Shown: one piece after another, positions 1 through 8,039 of the stretch
How positions within the stretch are numbered: position 1 is the stretch's first letter
How the letters are laid out: every line of letters begins with the position of its first letter
NCBI RefSeq assembly: GCF_024609245.1
Contig: NZ_JANJYH010000018.1
Location: forward strand, 1-48,515
DNA: 48,515 nucleotides
Source: Haloarchaeobius sp. FL176
GTDB lineage: Archaea; Halobacteriota; Halobacteria; Halobacteriales; Natrialbaceae
Direction of reading: 5' to 3'
Position numbers and translations under genes: made by a program
The notes under the pieces: model-generated
What the model was told of the DNA's origin: nothing
Databases searched by the model: none
The model's input: the letters and a program-made list of their open reading frames with translations, nothing else

Positions 1-1
1 G

Positions 2-118
2 CTGGCGACGTGGCGCCAGCAGGGACGCAATCCATACGAAGAGCTTCGTCGAGTCGTCAGCAGCAATGATATGATCTCACGGGCTCACGCTGTGCCGGCT
101 GTCGAGACCTCGGGGTAA
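2..118 (+). pseudogene. C-terminal fragment of a transposase-like protein (entering from the left edge)
   Basis: An open frame enters from the left edge and stops with TAA at 116-118. Its last 38 residues contain TWRQQGRNPYEELRRVV, which resembles the C-terminal tail of IS66-type transposases as I remember them; the family call is tentative. The neighbouring SNF2 helicase, on the other strand, loses its family-like sequence at about position 125, only a few bases after this stop codon. This suggests that a transposable element, or a remnant of one, lies across the helicase gene. I could not identify a clean terminal inverted repeat between 118 and 125. Confidence 0.4.
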
Positions 119-911
119 ACACATACACCTTGTTTAGGCGGTCCTGTAGTTCGTCTCGATTCACCAGCGTCTCCTGATTGCTGTTGACGAAGTACTGGTG
201 GAAGACATCGCGTGTGCCGAACAGTCCGGGTCGAAGTAGCGAGACGACGTTGTAGAGGTCGGTCAGCTCGTTCTGAATCGGCGTCGCCGTGAGGAAGAAC
301 GCGTAGTTGTAGGAGAGCCGGTCAATCAGGTCGTAGCGGTCCGTCTCCTCGTTTTTGACGTAGTGGGCTTCGTCGAGGACCAGAACGTCCCAGTCGTGGT
401 TGAGGACGGTCTGACGGTGTCGCTCGCTCTTCGCCGTGTCGATACTTGCGATGATGTAGTCGTGGGCGTCGAAGTCTTCGAACTTGTCGTCGTAGTTGCA
501 GACGAAGTCGAGCCCGAACTTCTCACGGAGTTCGGCCTGCCACTGTTTCGCCAGTTGTGCAGGCGTAAGAATGAGGACGGACTCATCTGTCTCCCTGAAA
601 TGCATCTCCTTGAGAATCATCCCGACCTCGATGGTCTTCCCAAGCCCAACTTCATCCGCGAGAAGGGCTTTCCCATCCATCTCGAAAAGGGCCCGATAGG
701 CAGCATCCACCTGATGTTCGAGTAGCTTGACAGAGTTTTCGTCCAACTCTTTCAGCGAGCGAAGTTCGGAGTCCGGCTGGCCCGCTTGGAGACGAACAGC
801 TTGGATGGTTTGTAAATGATCCTCCTCTGCACCAGCTCCAGACAATGAATCGAGAATATCGTCCGCAGACTCGTGTGTGACCTCAACATCAACGAGGTCG
901 TAGCTTCCCAT
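57..911 (-). pseudogene. SNF2-family DNA helicase, N-terminal part only (truncated)
   Basis: This is the N-terminal RecA-like lobe of a SNF2/RapA-type helicase. The start is ATG at 911 (MGSYDLVDV). A longer frame reaches 1091 but reads into the divergent promoter region. Visible motifs are Q-like HQVDAAYRAL, Walker A DEVGLGKTIE, LILTPAQLAKQW, the DEAH box LVLDEAHYVKN and motif III FLTATPIQNEL. After RDELQDRLNKV (about position 125) the homology stops and the frame runs into unrelated sequence belonging to a transposase-like fragment. The whole second helicase lobe is therefore missing; complete members have roughly 900-1,000 residues. It is divergent to the DUF499 ATPase gene, and SNF2 helicases commonly accompany DUF499 and DUF1156 genes in defence islands. 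Probably a non-functional relic here. Confidence 0.8.
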
Positions 912-1050
912 GGTTTCGTAGAGACATGTTCGCGTCAAATACGTTTGGTGACCGGAAAACACGAGACGGTCCGTCTGCTTGGCCGCGAGAGGGGGATTCG
1001 AAAGACCATAGTGTTTATTGGGTGTCCAAGAGGTGTGTTTAAGTATCAAG

Positions 1051-4000
1051 ATGGCACAGTCAGGATCCTTGTCGGATACCCTCAAAGACACGGTAACACT
1101 CAGCCGTGAGCTTCGAGAAGAGGGGCAAATCGACGGCCAGGTAAAGCTCTACAACGTGGATGACGATGACGAGTTCGAGTCAGACGCGGAACTCTTCTTC
1201 GAGCGAACCCTGATGACCCAGGGGCTCCGTGAAGCACTCTCCATTCTCCGCGATTCGCTCACAGGCGATGACCCGCGCGGGACGCACATCCTATACGGGC
1301 CGTACGGCAGTGGGAAGTCCCACCAGATGGTCGCGCTGTACCACTGCTTCGACGACCCCGACGCAGCAGGCCACTGGGCAAGCGACTCGGTCGAAGGGTT
1401 CGACGCAGCACTCCCTGAATCGGCGACGCCGATTACGGTCGCCATGCAGAACGAGCAGTACGAGTATCTGTGGGAACCGTTTTTCGAGGCACTCGATTAC
1501 GATCCTGGAACGTACAGTTCGGGAGGGTATCCCGATATGCAGACGATTCAGGAAGCCGTCGGCGACGATACGGTCGCGTTCTTCGTGGACGAACTTGAGG
1601 ACTGGTTCGATACACTCCAGGGCGACCGTAAGAGTGCGAACAAAGCCTTCCTCCAGTCCCTTCTCGAATCGACGGCACTCTCCGATCTCGAACTCTACAC
1701 CATCGTCTCTGTCCTCCGTGAAGGCTCCGAGGTCCACGACATCCTGAACCGGGAACAGGCGGTCGAGGTCAACATGAACAACCAGGTGGACAAACGCGAG
1801 GTTCTACGTCACCGCCTGATCGATTCGGTTAACGAGAACGCTGCCCGGGAGATCGTCAACGGGTACTTCGATGCCTACGACCAATCTGATCACGTCTCCA
1901 TTCCCGATGATCTGCTGTCGGAGATGCACGATCTGTATCCGTTCCACCCTGTGCTTCTGGATGCGCTTGAGACGCGGTACTACGCGGACGAGGATAACCA
2001 GAACACGCGAGGGATGATCTACCTCTTCTCGAAGGTTCTCCTGGAGATGCAGGACCAGACGGATCTGATTACTCACGGAGATATTGATGCCATCGAGTTC
2101 GAGGACGAACTGGCGAAGATCAACTACGAGCGACTGAACGCTGCAACTGGTGACATCAAAAGCCGAATCGACACAGAGGAAGTGCCTCACGGTCGTCGTA
2201 TCCTGAACACGATCCTGTTGTACTCGCTGAAGCCCAGCGAGGGTGAGGGAGCAGATGTTTCGGAAATTGTTATGGGTGCCTACCAGACAGGGGATCTCGT
2301 CTCCGACGTTGTCCTCAATCTCGAACGTCTCCACGGTGTCGCGTGGCATCTCCACAAACTGAACGGGAAGTACGCGATCCGCGACCGGCAGAACCCGAAC
2401 GCACTCATCCGAAATGCAGCCGTAGACGTCTCCGAGACATCGGCGAAGGCTGAGGTCGCGGACTTCATCACCGATATCTTCGGATCGAACGCGCATCCGG
2501 TAGGGTTCCGGACGAACGACATGCGGGACATCCCGGACGACCGTGAGGTCAAGGTCGTCGTGAAGGACGACCAGTGGACGAACGAGGAGGTTGAGAAAGT
2601 CATCACGAACGACGGTCGTGGCCGCGAGTGGCGTAACACCCTCGTGTTCGTCCAGCCCTCTGGCGACAAGGCCATCGAGTCGGGGACACGGTACATCGAC
2701 AAGGCGCGGTACATCGAGGGCGCACGGCAGGTACTCGCTGACGAATCCCTCGATGACGAGATTCGCACGTCGATTCAGGGAATGCGGGAGCAGGAAGAGA
2801 ACGAACTCCGTGAAGAACTCCAACTCCTGTACGGTGAGGTGCTTGACGGGAACGACCTGCTCAACGACTGGAGACAGATGACGCCGATGGAACTTGACGT
2901 GTACGTTCACGACGAGGCCGAGCTGGACGCCTCGAACATCGCGGATTCGGCATCTGCTGATCCGTTCGACCTCCAGTCAGACGTCTGGGACATCGCCGAG
3001 GATCTCTTGGAGCGGCGCGGTGAGATTTCGGTCGAGGATATCTACGAGCAGTTCCTCCGCGATCCGGAGCTTCCGATCCCCGGTAGTGCGAACGACGTGC
3101 TGAATGCAACCGTCGAAGCGCTCTCGGACAAACCGGTGCTCGCCCGTGACACTGGCGGGTTCCGCGATGATCTCTCCGGAAGCTCGCTGGACACCGTCCT
3201 CGTCCAGCAAGACGATGTGGACGTCTGGGGCGTCGATGACGTCGAACAGGAACTGCGTCAGCGGTTCGGGAGCGGAACGACCGCGCTCGATATCGGTGAC
3301 CTCGAACTGGAACTCGTCGAAGACGGCGAGATCTGGATCGACGGCGACAGCCACGACGTCGTGATGCGGGCCATCGGTCGGCTCGCTCGTGAGGAACAGT
3401 ACGTCATCGTCAAAGGGAACGAGATCCTCGATAAACCACAGTCCGACGCGACGGTCCGCGACGTCGGCGGCGCGGAGGTCGTCGGTGCGTCGTCCCTCGT
3501 AGATCGCATCGAGACGCACATCAACGACGACGGCTACGCGAACCTCGACACGATCATCGGCGAGGTTCGTGCCGAGGAGTCGGTGTTCCTCCCGCCGGAC
3601 GAGACCGAGTCCGTCGCCCGCGAGGCAGTCAACGAATTCCTCGTAGACGACTACGTCTTGGAAGCCGGTGGTCGGTATCTTGGATCGCTCGGCGACCGCG
3701 ACCCGACGACGGTGAAGATCGTCCCGACCGTTCCCGAACGGATCGGCGACCAGATCCTGGAGTACATCGAGGACCTAGAACCGGGCGACCAGTTCACGGT
3801 GAACAAGGTCACGGACCGGTTCGACAGCAGTGTTACCGAGTACATGGTTCGGACGTACCTACTGGAGAACATCGGGAAGGACGAAGAACCCGAGTACGTC
3901 GTCAACACGACCGGCTCGGAGAAAGCCTCCGACTGGGTTCCGGGATACCCGTTCCGAAAAGCCGACACGGAGATCCCCACGTGGCGCTTCGAGTACAACG

Positions 4001-4257
4001 GCGACGACGTCGCCGCGATGCGGAGTAAGTGGCGGAACAACCACCAGACCGGAAGTGTCGATTACGGCGACGTCACGTTCATGTTGCCCGACCGCGAGGG
4101 TGTTCCCGGCGCTCTTCAGGGAACCGCCGATGTCGAACGGACGCAAGTCAGCCTGACGCTGCGATCTGGACAGGACTACACGAAGGTGCAGGATCTGTTC
4201 GAGCGGATGCCCGATGAGGCGTCAAGTCTGAAGATCGAGATCACCTTCCAGAAGTAG
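1051..4257 (+). CDS. DUF499-family P-loop ATPase of a methylase-linked defence system
   Basis: A 1,068-residue protein starting at ATG 1051 (MAQSGSLSD). Upstream in-frame codons to 1018 lack family-like sequence, and a TTTATT box lies at 1013-1018. The N-terminus matches the DUF499 pattern: a DTLKDTVTLSREL segment, FFERTLMTQGLREAL, then Walker A YGPYGSGKSHQMVALYH at about residues 81-97 and an acidic Walker B-like VAFFVDELEDWF at about 175-186. The C-terminal half has no motif I recognise. DUF499 ATPases occur with DUF1156 methyltransferases and SNF2 helicases in BREX/Pgl-like or DISARM-like islands, where they are thought to remodel DNA-bound complexes. Here the methylase lies 3.8 kb downstream on the same strand, separated by three minus-strand genes. 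The family is clear; the biochemical role is inferred. Confidence 0.85.
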   Translation: MAQSGSLSDTLKDTVTLSRELREEGQIDGQVKLYNVDDDDEFESDAELFFERTLMTQGLREALSILRDSLTGDDPRGTHILYGPYGSGKSHQMVALYHCFDDPDAAGHWASDSVEGFDAALPESATPITVAMQNEQYEYLWEPFFEALDYDPGTYSSGGYPDMQTIQEAVGDDTVAFFVDELEDWFDTLQGDRKSANKAFLQSLLESTALSDLELYTIVSVLREGSEVHDILNREQAVEVNMNNQVDKREVLRHRLIDSVNENAAREIVNGYFDAYDQSDHVSIPDDLLSEMHDLYPFHPVLLDALETRYYADEDNQNTRGMIYLFSKVLLEMQDQTDLITHGDIDAIEFEDELAKINYERLNAATGDIKSRIDTEEVPHGRRILNTILLYSLKPSEGEGADVSEIVMGAYQTGDLVSDVVLNLERLHGVAWHLHKLNGKYAIRDRQNPNALIRNAAVDVSETSAKAEVADFITDIFGSNAHPVGFRTNDMRDIPDDREVKVVVKDDQWTNEEVEKVITNDGRGREWRNTLVFVQPSGDKAIESGTRYIDKARYIEGARQVLADESLDDEIRTSIQGMREQEENELREELQLLYGEVLDGNDLLNDWRQMTPMELDVYVHDEAELDASNIADSASADPFDLQSDVWDIAEDLLERRGEISVEDIYEQFLRDPELPIPGSANDVLNATVEALSDKPVLARDTGGFRDDLSGSSLDTVLVQQDDVDVWGVDDVEQELRQRFGSGTTALDIGDLELELVEDGEIWIDGDSHDVVMRAIGRLAREEQYVIVKGNEILDKPQSDATVRDVGGAEVVGASSLVDRIETHINDDGYANLDTIIGEVRAEESVFLPPDETESVAREAVNEFLVDDYVLEAGGRYLGSLGDRDPTTVKIVPTVPERIGDQILEYIEDLEPGDQFTVNKVTDRFDSSVTEYMVRTYLLENIGKDEEPEYVVNTTGSEKASDWVPGYPFRKADTEIPTWRFEYNGDDVAAMRSKWRNNHQTGSVDYGDVTFMLPDREGVPGALQGTADVERTQVSLTLRSGQDYTKVQDLFERMPDEASSLKIEITFQK

Positions 4258-4268
4258 ACTCTCTTCTC

Positions 4269-4481
4269 CTACTGGTCGGCGTCCGCGTTTCTGACTAAGG
4301 CTTCAACGAGTATCTCGTCGCTGTCCGCCTTATCCAGCATATCTCTCAGCACAGCCTTCAGTCGTCTATCGAACAAACTGCGTGGGTTCAGCGGTGTCAG
4401 TTCCGCTTCAAGCTCATCTCGGCTTACTGTTCCAGAAATTACGAAATCTCCGTCTTCTCGCACTTCCAGCAAATCCGTCAT
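4269..4481 (-). CDS. Small acidic hypothetical protein (70 aa)
   Basis: I place the start at ATG 4481 (MTDLLEVRED); the frame extends to 4529 but with less protein-like sequence. The product is acidic and mostly helical in its second half (RRLKAVLRDMLDKADSDEILVEALV), with a short predicted strand-rich N-terminus. It lies downstream of the DUF262 gene on the same strand with an 83-bp gap and ends 11 bp from the convergent DUF499 gene. No family is recognised. The haloarchaeal composition and position suggest a real small gene of the defence locus, perhaps an accessory or regulatory subunit, but nothing in the sequence shows this. Confidence 0.45.
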   Translation of the reverse strand: MTDLLEVREDGDFVISGTVSRDELEAELTPLNPRSLFDRRLKAVLRDMLDKADSDEILVEALVRNADADQ

Positions 4482-4564
4482 ACCCAACAATCCCCCGCAT
4501 GCTGAATAGCCTGTTCGATTGTCTCCCAACTCGATAATCGACGTGGAACGGTATTGGTGCGACT

Positions 4565-6403
4565 CTATCTGTCCCAGTACTCTGAGTCGGGTTCAGGCCA
4601 GACTTCACTTGCTTGCTTTGCGAGCCACTCACCACGCTCGGCAATCGTGTCCTCGTTCCATTCGTCGGGCCAGTCTGTTACCAAGTGCTTGTTCAGCCGC
4701 AGGACAGTATGCTCCTGAATCGCCTCTCGTTTATCGTCCCACGCTGCATTCGAAATCGAGGGGTTCAGCTTGTCGGTGAGGATTGTCAGGTTCCCGATTC
4801 GGTCCTTTGCATCGTCACGCTCCATCCGTTCGACTTCGGCTGGGCGGTCTCCTGGGAGTGACCAGTGGGTGGACCACTTCTGCGGAAGGATGTGCTCAAT
4901 CTCCAGATCCTGCGTGAACTCAACTGTCTCGCTGTACCCAGTGTTACGCAACTCGCGTTCGATAGCCGCGAACACCATTTTGAGGCGTCGCTGGTTGATG
5001 ACGGCCCAGTACTCCATGTTCACCATCGAGTCTACCAGCTTCTCGTCTCCGGGCCAGTAATCGCTCTCACCCTCTTTGCTCCGGAAGAATTCGACGATGA
5101 CGTCACCGACGTGCTTGTTGTCCCCCTCTTTGAGCTCGTCCAGCAGTTCGATGAAGATCTTGTTGTAGTTCTTCGACGTTAGTCGGGAGAGCATCCGACG
5201 CATCAGCCAGCTCTCGATTGCTTCGACGGCTTTCACCCGCTGTTCGTTCGGGATGTCCTCGTGGCCGAAGATCCAGAGGAGAACCGGGTACGGTGTCGTG
5301 GTATCGAGGATGTCCAGCCGGTGGAAGAAGATCCCCTCCCGAGACCCACGGTCGGGTTCAGAGATCGTTTCGTAGATGGACGCGTAGTAGTCGATGTCCG
5401 TTACGATCTCTTCGACAGAGTTGTCGGTTCTATCGAGGTACTTCCGGAACGCGGGGAAGAGCTTCTTCGCACGGACCTGCTGGCTCATCTCCATCGTGAG
5501 CCAGTGCATGATGAAGACGTCTATCTTCGGGCGGTCGAGCCGTCCTTGCGAGACATCGACACGCCACTCATCTTCGTCGAACTGCTTCCAGTACTTGTCG
5601 TGGAGGTCGCCAGGGTCGTTGTGCTGAACGGATGCTTCCCGGAAGAGGTAGTTCTTGATTAGGTCGGCGGCGAGTAATGGCGTCCCGCGAGCGTTCAGCG
5701 TCTCGAAGATCACCTGTGCGTCGTCGTTAGATTCGAGGTCGATGACGACTACGCGGAGCAGGTGCCACATCGTCGTGACGAGCGCATCGAGATGCTCCTC
5801 GCTGGATTCGTCCCCGGATTCTGCCCACTCCCGGATTTCGTCTCTGAAGTAGCGGAAGCACTCTTCCAAGTTGTCGCCGCCGTCAAGTTCGGTGTGCTCG
5901 GACTCCGGATCAGAGAGCGTCATGACGTCGATGAACGCGTCTTGATCGGCTTCAATGGGCCAGACCTTCAGCCGATCTGTCTCCATCCTTGTGAGATCCT
6001 TGTCGTTGTACATCAGCTTCTCGACCAAGGACGCCGACCCGTCGTCTTCGAAGTCCTTCGCTACGGAATGTGTAGCCGACAACAAGACTTGGAGCGTGAT
6101 CAGCCGCTGTTGCCCGTCGATGATCTCACGTGTCTCCAGCTTCTGCGTCGGCGTCGATTGCTGGTCGAGGACGATGGCACCCAAGAAATGTGGAGAGGTG
6201 TCCTGTTGAGCCTCCTGTCGTTCGATATCGGTATCCGCATCTGCCTGCCGATCCATCAACTCGTTCACAACGAGTTGGAGGTCTTCCCATAGGGGCTGCC
6301 AGTGTTCCTCCTCCTTCCATACGTACGGCCGCTGGAATCGTGGAACGACGTACCGAGTGTCCTTCCGGAAGATATCCTTTAGATCGAGCGTGTCCGCCTT
6401 CAT
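4565..6403 (-). CDS. DUF262/DUF1524 (GmrSD/BrxU-like) modification-dependent endonuclease
   Basis: A 612-residue fusion of the two GmrSD modules. The N-terminal DUF262 domain has the signature VPRFQRPYVWKEEEHW (about residues 18-34), EIIDGQQRLITLQ (about 91-103; a ParB-like nucleotide-binding motif) and LNARGTPLLAADLIKN. The C-terminal DUF1524 domain has EIEHILPQKWSTHW (about 499-512) and RIGNLTILTDKLN, the His-Me/HNH-type nuclease core. Related proteins (GmrSD, BrxU, SspE) cut DNA with modified bases, or are regulated by DNA modification, using nucleotide hydrolysis. In this locus it would act as a type IV-like nuclease beside the DUF1156 methylase. It lies 50 bp downstream of the P-loop ATPase gene on the same strand and is probably cotranscribed with it. 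Both catalytic signatures look intact. Confidence 0.85.
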   Translation of the reverse strand: MKADTLDLKDIFRKDTRYVVPRFQRPYVWKEEEHWQPLWEDLQLVVNELMDRQADADTDIERQEAQQDTSPHFLGAIVLDQQSTPTQKLETREIIDGQQRLITLQVLLSATHSVAKDFEDDGSASLVEKLMYNDKDLTRMETDRLKVWPIEADQDAFIDVMTLSDPESEHTELDGGDNLEECFRYFRDEIREWAESGDESSEEHLDALVTTMWHLLRVVVIDLESNDDAQVIFETLNARGTPLLAADLIKNYLFREASVQHNDPGDLHDKYWKQFDEDEWRVDVSQGRLDRPKIDVFIMHWLTMEMSQQVRAKKLFPAFRKYLDRTDNSVEEIVTDIDYYASIYETISEPDRGSREGIFFHRLDILDTTTPYPVLLWIFGHEDIPNEQRVKAVEAIESWLMRRMLSRLTSKNYNKIFIELLDELKEGDNKHVGDVIVEFFRSKEGESDYWPGDEKLVDSMVNMEYWAVINQRRLKMVFAAIERELRNTGYSETVEFTQDLEIEHILPQKWSTHWSLPGDRPAEVERMERDDAKDRIGNLTILTDKLNPSISNAAWDDKREAIQEHTVLRLNKHLVTDWPDEWNEDTIAERGEWLAKQASEVWPEPDSEYWDR

Positions 6404-6453
6404 TGATAGCGGAAGGTTCCGGTGAAGGACATAAAAAGGATTCCCAGACGTTG

Positions 6454-8001
6454 CTACTGCGAGTCACTCTGCAATCGCATCTCTTCTACTACGCTGGGTA
6501 TGGACACTGAATCCTGGATCGAGTAACAGTATCGGAGCCCGTCCTCTACGTCCGTTCGTTGAATGTAGTTCAAGCCTTCACAAGCAGAATACACCGAACT
6601 TACCACTGATTCCGCTTCTTTACGGTCAAGGACCTTCTCAAAGTGGAGTTTGATATTTTCCCGCAGGGACTCTATTTTGGATCCCGAGATCTGCTCCTCT
6701 GTATTTTGTGTTGATAGATCATACAATCTTGAAGAGAACACTGCAATCGCAATGTATCGGCTCTGACGTTCCCTGGCACCCATGATATCACCTTGGAGAT
6801 ATTCACGAATTAGGTCATGGGTTCTGAATGTCTGTGTATCCGTGATACTCTCCACTTCTCTGATAATGGATCGCTCCTTCAGATTTGTCAGAATCTGTCT
6901 CGCTTCTGCGACCGTATTCCCCGATAAGTGAGCCGCCAACTTCGCGTCGAATTGTTCCAAAACACAAACGTCCCGCATTAGATCCTCTTCCTGAGGTTCC
7001 AACCGATCCAGCAACCGGTCTTCAAGATAATCTCGGACCCTCTGTTGGCTCATTGGCAGATCCCGAATCGCATAGGATATGTCCTCATCACGAACCGTTT
7101 GTAAAAACAGAGCGAGCATAAACGGATGTCCCTTTGTTCTTGTTTTTATTTCGTCAACCAGGCCTTCCTTAGTCAGATTTGGACCTTCGAAGTTCGTTAT
7201 TTCGGTTACAAAGCTGGCGGTGTTTTCAGCGTGACCGCCGTCAGTCTCAGCTTCTCCAAAGTCAGTGCCTGTTTTGTCAAGGAGTTGCTCTATCGCTCCA
7301 CTATCCAGCGGGCCAACTTGCAGACGAGTAATCCGATCTTCATACCCATCAAATTCGTGATCTGATCCGATGCACCAGACGATGTTCGTAGGTGACTTTC
7401 TCGCAATCTCTCTAAATGCCCGACCAAGGTCTTGTGACACAGGTTTAGACAAACGGCGCTCATCAAACTGATCAATTATAACAACGATTCTCTCATCTGG
7501 GCCGGCTTCAAGCACATTAATAAGAAAATCCACTTCGTCGGTAGCATTGCCCAGACTTTCGTCTTCTACTGCTCCAGACAGGGCTGCATTGATCATTCGA
7601 GCACCTGTACCTACGGCAGGGTCAGCAAACTTGGCAGCTTGAACCAACGGTTCCGTATTTGTGCTCTTAACACGTTCTTTGATTGAATCCCACTTCGAAC
7701 TTGGTAATTCCTGATTCCATTTTTCTAACAACCGATAAATGAACGCAGCTTCCGATTTCGGTTCGCCGATATCGTGACGAACAGTACGGACTCCGTCTTC
7801 CTCACACTGCACCTGGAATTGGTCCAAGAGTGCCGACTTGCCAGATCCACTTGGACCGACCAGAACATGGAAGTCCCCCGTATCGGTTTGTAAGCTGCTT
7901 CGTAGCTTGCCCAGCTCTTCTTTGCGATTGACGAAGGGGACAGCGTTTGACACAGTTACAATAGGCTTCAGAACGTTGTGGTATAATTGTTGTCGAGACA
8001 C
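6454..8001 (-). CDS. P-loop AAA/STAND-type ATPase (Orc1/Cdc6-like fold)
   Basis: A 515-residue ATPase starting at GTG 8001 (VSRQQLYHN). It opens with VPFVNRKEELGKL, an Orc1/STAND-style entry. Walker A is VGPSGSGKSALLDQF (about residues 47-61), Walker B is IVVIIDQFDER (about 171-181), and a sensor-like NIVWCIGSDHEFDG follows. The C-terminal third (LEDRLLDRLEPQEED onward) looks like a winged-helix plus helical region, as in signalling STAND NTPases. Base composition is clearly more AT-rich than in the neighbouring genes, which points to separate acquisition. It is divergent to the DUF1156 methylase gene, with 38 bp between start codons, and precedes the DUF262 nuclease on its own strand. A sensor or switch role in the defence locus is an inference. 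Confidence 0.7.
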   Translation of the reverse strand: MSRQQLYHNVLKPIVTVSNAVPFVNRKEELGKLRSSLQTDTGDFHVLVGPSGSGKSALLDQFQVQCEEDGVRTVRHDIGEPKSEAAFIYRLLEKWNQELPSSKWDSIKERVKSTNTEPLVQAAKFADPAVGTGARMINAALSGAVEDESLGNATDEVDFLINVLEAGPDERIVVIIDQFDERRLSKPVSQDLGRAFREIARKSPTNIVWCIGSDHEFDGYEDRITRLQVGPLDSGAIEQLLDKTGTDFGEAETDGGHAENTASFVTEITNFEGPNLTKEGLVDEIKTRTKGHPFMLALFLQTVRDEDISYAIRDLPMSQQRVRDYLEDRLLDRLEPQEEDLMRDVCVLEQFDAKLAAHLSGNTVAEARQILTNLKERSIIREVESITDTQTFRTHDLIREYLQGDIMGARERQSRYIAIAVFSSRLYDLSTQNTEEQISGSKIESLRENIKLHFEKVLDRKEAESVVSSVYSACEGLNYIQRTDVEDGLRYCYSIQDSVSIPSVVEEMRLQSDSQ

Positions 8002-8039
8002 CCGAATCCTTATGCGGTCAGATTGTGGCTTATACTTAT

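Noticed and set aside
1804-2910. Long antisense open frame (368 codons) inside the DUF499 gene
   Set aside because: It mirrors a strongly supported gene on the other strand; high GC third positions keep antisense frames open, and the product has no family-like sequence.
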